A stretch of 5,870 nt of DNA, from positions 14,168 through 20,037 of the forward strand of contig DAHE01000048.1 of the NCBI GenBank assembly GCA_002508315.1, read 5' to 3'. Positions 4,481 to 5,870 of this stretch are shown here, one piece after another (within the stretch, counting starts at the first letter, position 1; each line of letters begins with the position of its first letter). A program made the translations under genes and the position numbers. The DNA is from Thermocladium sp. UBA166. Its GTDB lineage: Archaea; Thermoproteota; Thermoprotei; Thermoproteales; Thermocladiaceae. The notes under the pieces are model-generated. The model ran no database searches. It was not told the DNA's origin and worked only from the letters and a program-made list of their open reading frames with translations.

Positions 4481-5158
4481 ATGCTTGCTGGGGACGCGGT
4501 TTACGAGTTCCGGGAGACCTGGGAGGCGCGGGTCATCAACAGGCCCAACAGGTTCACGGTGGAGACGGACTCAGGGCCGTGCCACCTACACGATCCGGGG
4601 CGGCTCCTCGACCTCATATACCCGGGCAACAAGGTGCTAGTGCGTAGAAGCGCGGGGGGCGCGACTAAGTGCAGGGTGACGGCCGCGTGGAGCTGGGACA
4701 GCGGGGAGTGGGTGGTGGTGGACAGCGGGATCCACTCCGATATAGCCTCCCAATTCCTACCCAGCGGCTCTAGGAGGGAGGTGAGGGTTGGGCGGCATAG
4801 GCTGGACTTCGCCTTCGACGACGCGTACGTGGAGGTGAAGGGATGCACCCTGGCGGTGGGGGGCAGGGCCCTCTTCCCCGACGCGCCGACCAGGCGCGGG
4901 GCGGATCACATGGCGCTCCTGGCGCGGTTGAGGGGGGAGGGGTGGAGGGGCATTGCCTTCATCCTGGTAATGAGGAGCGCCAACTGCTTCGCCCCGAATT
5001 GGGGCATGGATCCCAGGTTCTCCGCCGCTTTCCGGGAGGCAGTGGACTCGGGGGTAGAGGTCTGGGTGAAGCGTTTCGGCTTGAGGGGAAGCGAGTTGGT
5101 GTACTGGGGTGACATCGACCTCTGCCCGGATTGGCGTCGTGAACACAATGTTTATTAA
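4481..5158 (+). CDS. sfsA: SfsA family protein (sugar fermentation stimulation protein A homologue)
   Basis: The 225-residue protein matches the usual SfsA length of about 230. The N-terminal OB-like part has RVINRPNRF (17-25) and HLHDPGRL (35-42). The C-terminal part has the PD-(D/E)XK nuclease-like core RLDFAF...YVEVKGCTL (D109, E118, K120) and ALFPDAPTRRGADH (130-143), then a region around DPRFSAAFREAVDSGVEV (177-194). E. coli SfsA was named for an effect on maltose metabolism and binds DNA; its molecular role, and that of archaeal members, is not settled. The D...ExK residues are kept, so nuclease activity is possible but unproven. The start is ATG 4481, leaderless from the shared TATA box. 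The gene is divergent from rps17e, and its stop lies within the rps7 TATA box. Confidence 0.95.
   Translation: MLAGDAVYEFRETWEARVINRPNRFTVETDSGPCHLHDPGRLLDLIYPGNKVLVRRSAGGATKCRVTAAWSWDSGEWVVVDSGIHSDIASQFLPSGSRREVRVGRHRLDFAFDDAYVEVKGCTLAVGGRALFPDAPTRRGADHMALLARLRGEGWRGIAFILVMRSANCFAPNWGMDPRFSAAFREAVDSGVEVWVKRFGLRGSELVYWGDIDLCPDWRREHNVY
5151..5158 (+). promoter_or_regulatory. TATA box of rps7, overlapping the sfsA stop codon
   Basis: TTTATTAA ends in the TAA that terminates sfsA (5156-5158). There are 22 nt to the ATG at 5181, so rps7 should be made as a leaderless message from its own promoter even though it follows sfsA on the same strand. Confidence 0.68.
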
Positions 5159-5180
5159 TTCCACATGGAGATGGGGCGCA

Positions 5181-5846
5181 ATGAGCCAGAGCCAGCAGCT
5201 GTCCAAGGGAGCCACGGTTTACCAAGTGTCTGGCGCCCAGATAATAGAGGAGTGCCCGAGGGCCGTTAGGACGCTCAGCGACGAGCCCATTAAGTTGTTC
5301 GGCAAGTGGACCTACGAGGACGTGGTGATAAGGGACCCAGGCTTGAGGAGGTACATGTGCCTGAAGCCCATGGTCCTGCCCCACACGGAGGGGAGGAACC
5401 AGAGGAGGAGGTTCGGGAAGGATAGGATGCCCATAGTTGAGAGGCTGATGAACGCACTGCTGCACCCCGGCAAGAACGCCGGGAAGAAGCACAAGGTGTA
5501 CGGGGTCGTCAAGAGGTCCTTCGACATAATCTACCTATCCACGGGGAAGAACCCAATCCAAGTGCTGGTGGACGCGATAGTTAACTCCGCCCCCAGGGAG
5601 GAGGTGACGAGGGTCATCTACGGAGGCATAGCGTACCCCGTGGCGGTCGACGTGACTCCGGCCAGGAGGCTGGACACGGCCATTAGGTGGATAGCGGAGG
5701 GCGCGCGGGGCTGCGCCCATAATAACCCCAAGCCGCTTGAGGAGTGCCTGGCGGAGGAGGTGATGGCGGCCGCGGCGGGCGACTTGAAGAGCTACGCCGT
5801 GAAGCACAGGGACGACGCGGAGAGGGTGGCGGCGTCGGCCAGGTAA
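5181..5846 (+). CDS. rps7: Ribosomal protein uS7
   Basis: This 30S head protein binds the 3' major domain of 16S rRNA and nucleates assembly near the E site. The 221-residue sequence shows the archaeal uS7 core: IKLFGKWTYEDV (37-48), a basic segment with GRNQRRRFGK (71-80), PIVERLMNALLHPGKNAGKK (84-103), YLSTGKNPIQVLVDAIVNSAPREE (118-141), the beta-hairpin region TRVIYGGIAYPVAVDVTPARR (143-163), and the C-terminal helices with LAEEVMAAAAGD. The start is ATG 5181, giving MSQSQQL and lying 22 nt after a TATA box. In-frame sequence upstream to 5109 would overlap sfsA and is not family-like, so it is rejected. No Shine-Dalgarno motif precedes the start, consistent with a leaderless mRNA. The reading frame appears intact. 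The protein has a short, polar N-terminal extension before the core. Confidence 0.97.
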   Translation: MSQSQQLSKGATVYQVSGAQIIEECPRAVRTLSDEPIKLFGKWTYEDVVIRDPGLRRYMCLKPMVLPHTEGRNQRRRFGKDRMPIVERLMNALLHPGKNAGKKHKVYGVVKRSFDIIYLSTGKNPIQVLVDAIVNSAPREEVTRVIYGGIAYPVAVDVTPARRLDTAIRWIAEGARGCAHNNPKPLEECLAEEVMAAAAGDLKSYAVKHRDDAERVAASAR

Positions 5847-5854
5847 GGAAAACC

Positions 5855-5862
5855 TTTATTAC
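5855..5862 (+). promoter_or_regulatory. Probable TATA box of the next gene, with a BRE-like flank
   Basis: TTTATTAC resembles the rps7 box and follows GGAAAACC (5847-5854), a good purine-rich BRE-like element, right after the rps7 stop. Transcription would start near 5884, beyond the window, so the gene cannot be named. The T-rich stretch could also help terminate rps7. Confidence 0.5.
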
Positions 5863-5870
5863 TTTCCCCG

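Noticed and set aside
5109..5180. 24-codon upstream extension of uS7
   Set aside because: It overlaps the sfsA coding end and includes the TATA box; MSQSQQL at 5181 fits the leaderless spacing.
5466..5483. Perfect 6-bp stem hairpin CCCGGC/GCCGGG inside rps7
   Set aside because: It falls in codons for the conserved HPGKNAGKK segment, so the protein sequence explains it.
1..5870. Searched by eye for CRISPR repeats, insertion-sequence ends, transposases, tRNA, rRNA and defence genes
   Set aside because: None seen. All sizeable stretches are explained by housekeeping genes with uniform codon use, and the only gap over 100 bp is 450-555.

Overview
The window reads as chromosomal housekeeping DNA from a thermophilic or hyperthermophilic archaeon of the Crenarchaeota/Thermoproteota, probably near the Thermoproteales. 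The evidence is: archaeal ribosomal proteins uS7 and eS17, a proteasome beta subunit, a long archaeal FKBP isomerase and a Sulfolobus-type nucleoside phosphorylase; arginine written almost always as AGG; high GC (roughly 60% by eye); and TTTATAA-type TATA boxes placed just upstream of leaderless start codons. The exact genus cannot be read from the sequence.

Layout. 1-449 (+): an unrecognised gene, open at the left edge. 450-555: a regulatory gap with a TATA box, perfect short palindromes and a tandem repeat. 556-969 (+): a small winged-HTH regulator of TrmB type. 991-1185 (-): a DUF1922-like zinc-ribbon protein, convergent with the regulator. 1258-2040 (+) and 2037-2747 (+): a two-gene operon of a CinA-like protein and an MTA/purine/uridine phosphorylase, divergent from the zinc-ribbon gene. 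4427-2793 (-): a three-gene operon, eS17, FKBP isomerase, proteasome beta, with overlapping ends. 4481-5158 (+): sfsA, divergent from eS17. 5181-5846 (+): rps7 with its own promoter. The last 24 bases look like the promoter of the next gene.

How it fits together. The minus-strand operon joins protein synthesis (eS17), folding (FKBP) and degradation (proteasome). The cinA-phosphorylase pair suggests nucleotide or nucleoside salvage. Promoter-proximal genes appear leaderless: TATA box, then 21-23 nt, then ATG. Genes inside operons instead carry GGAGG Shine-Dalgarno motifs overlapping the previous gene.

I found no mobile element, CRISPR array, tRNA or rRNA, and no clear undescribed multi-gene system. 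The points most worth a second look are a single palindromic TATA box that seems to serve eS17 and sfsA in both directions, an Asp-to-Asn change at the catalytic position of the phosphorylase, and a glutamine-rich FKBP tail that overlaps the proteasome start.
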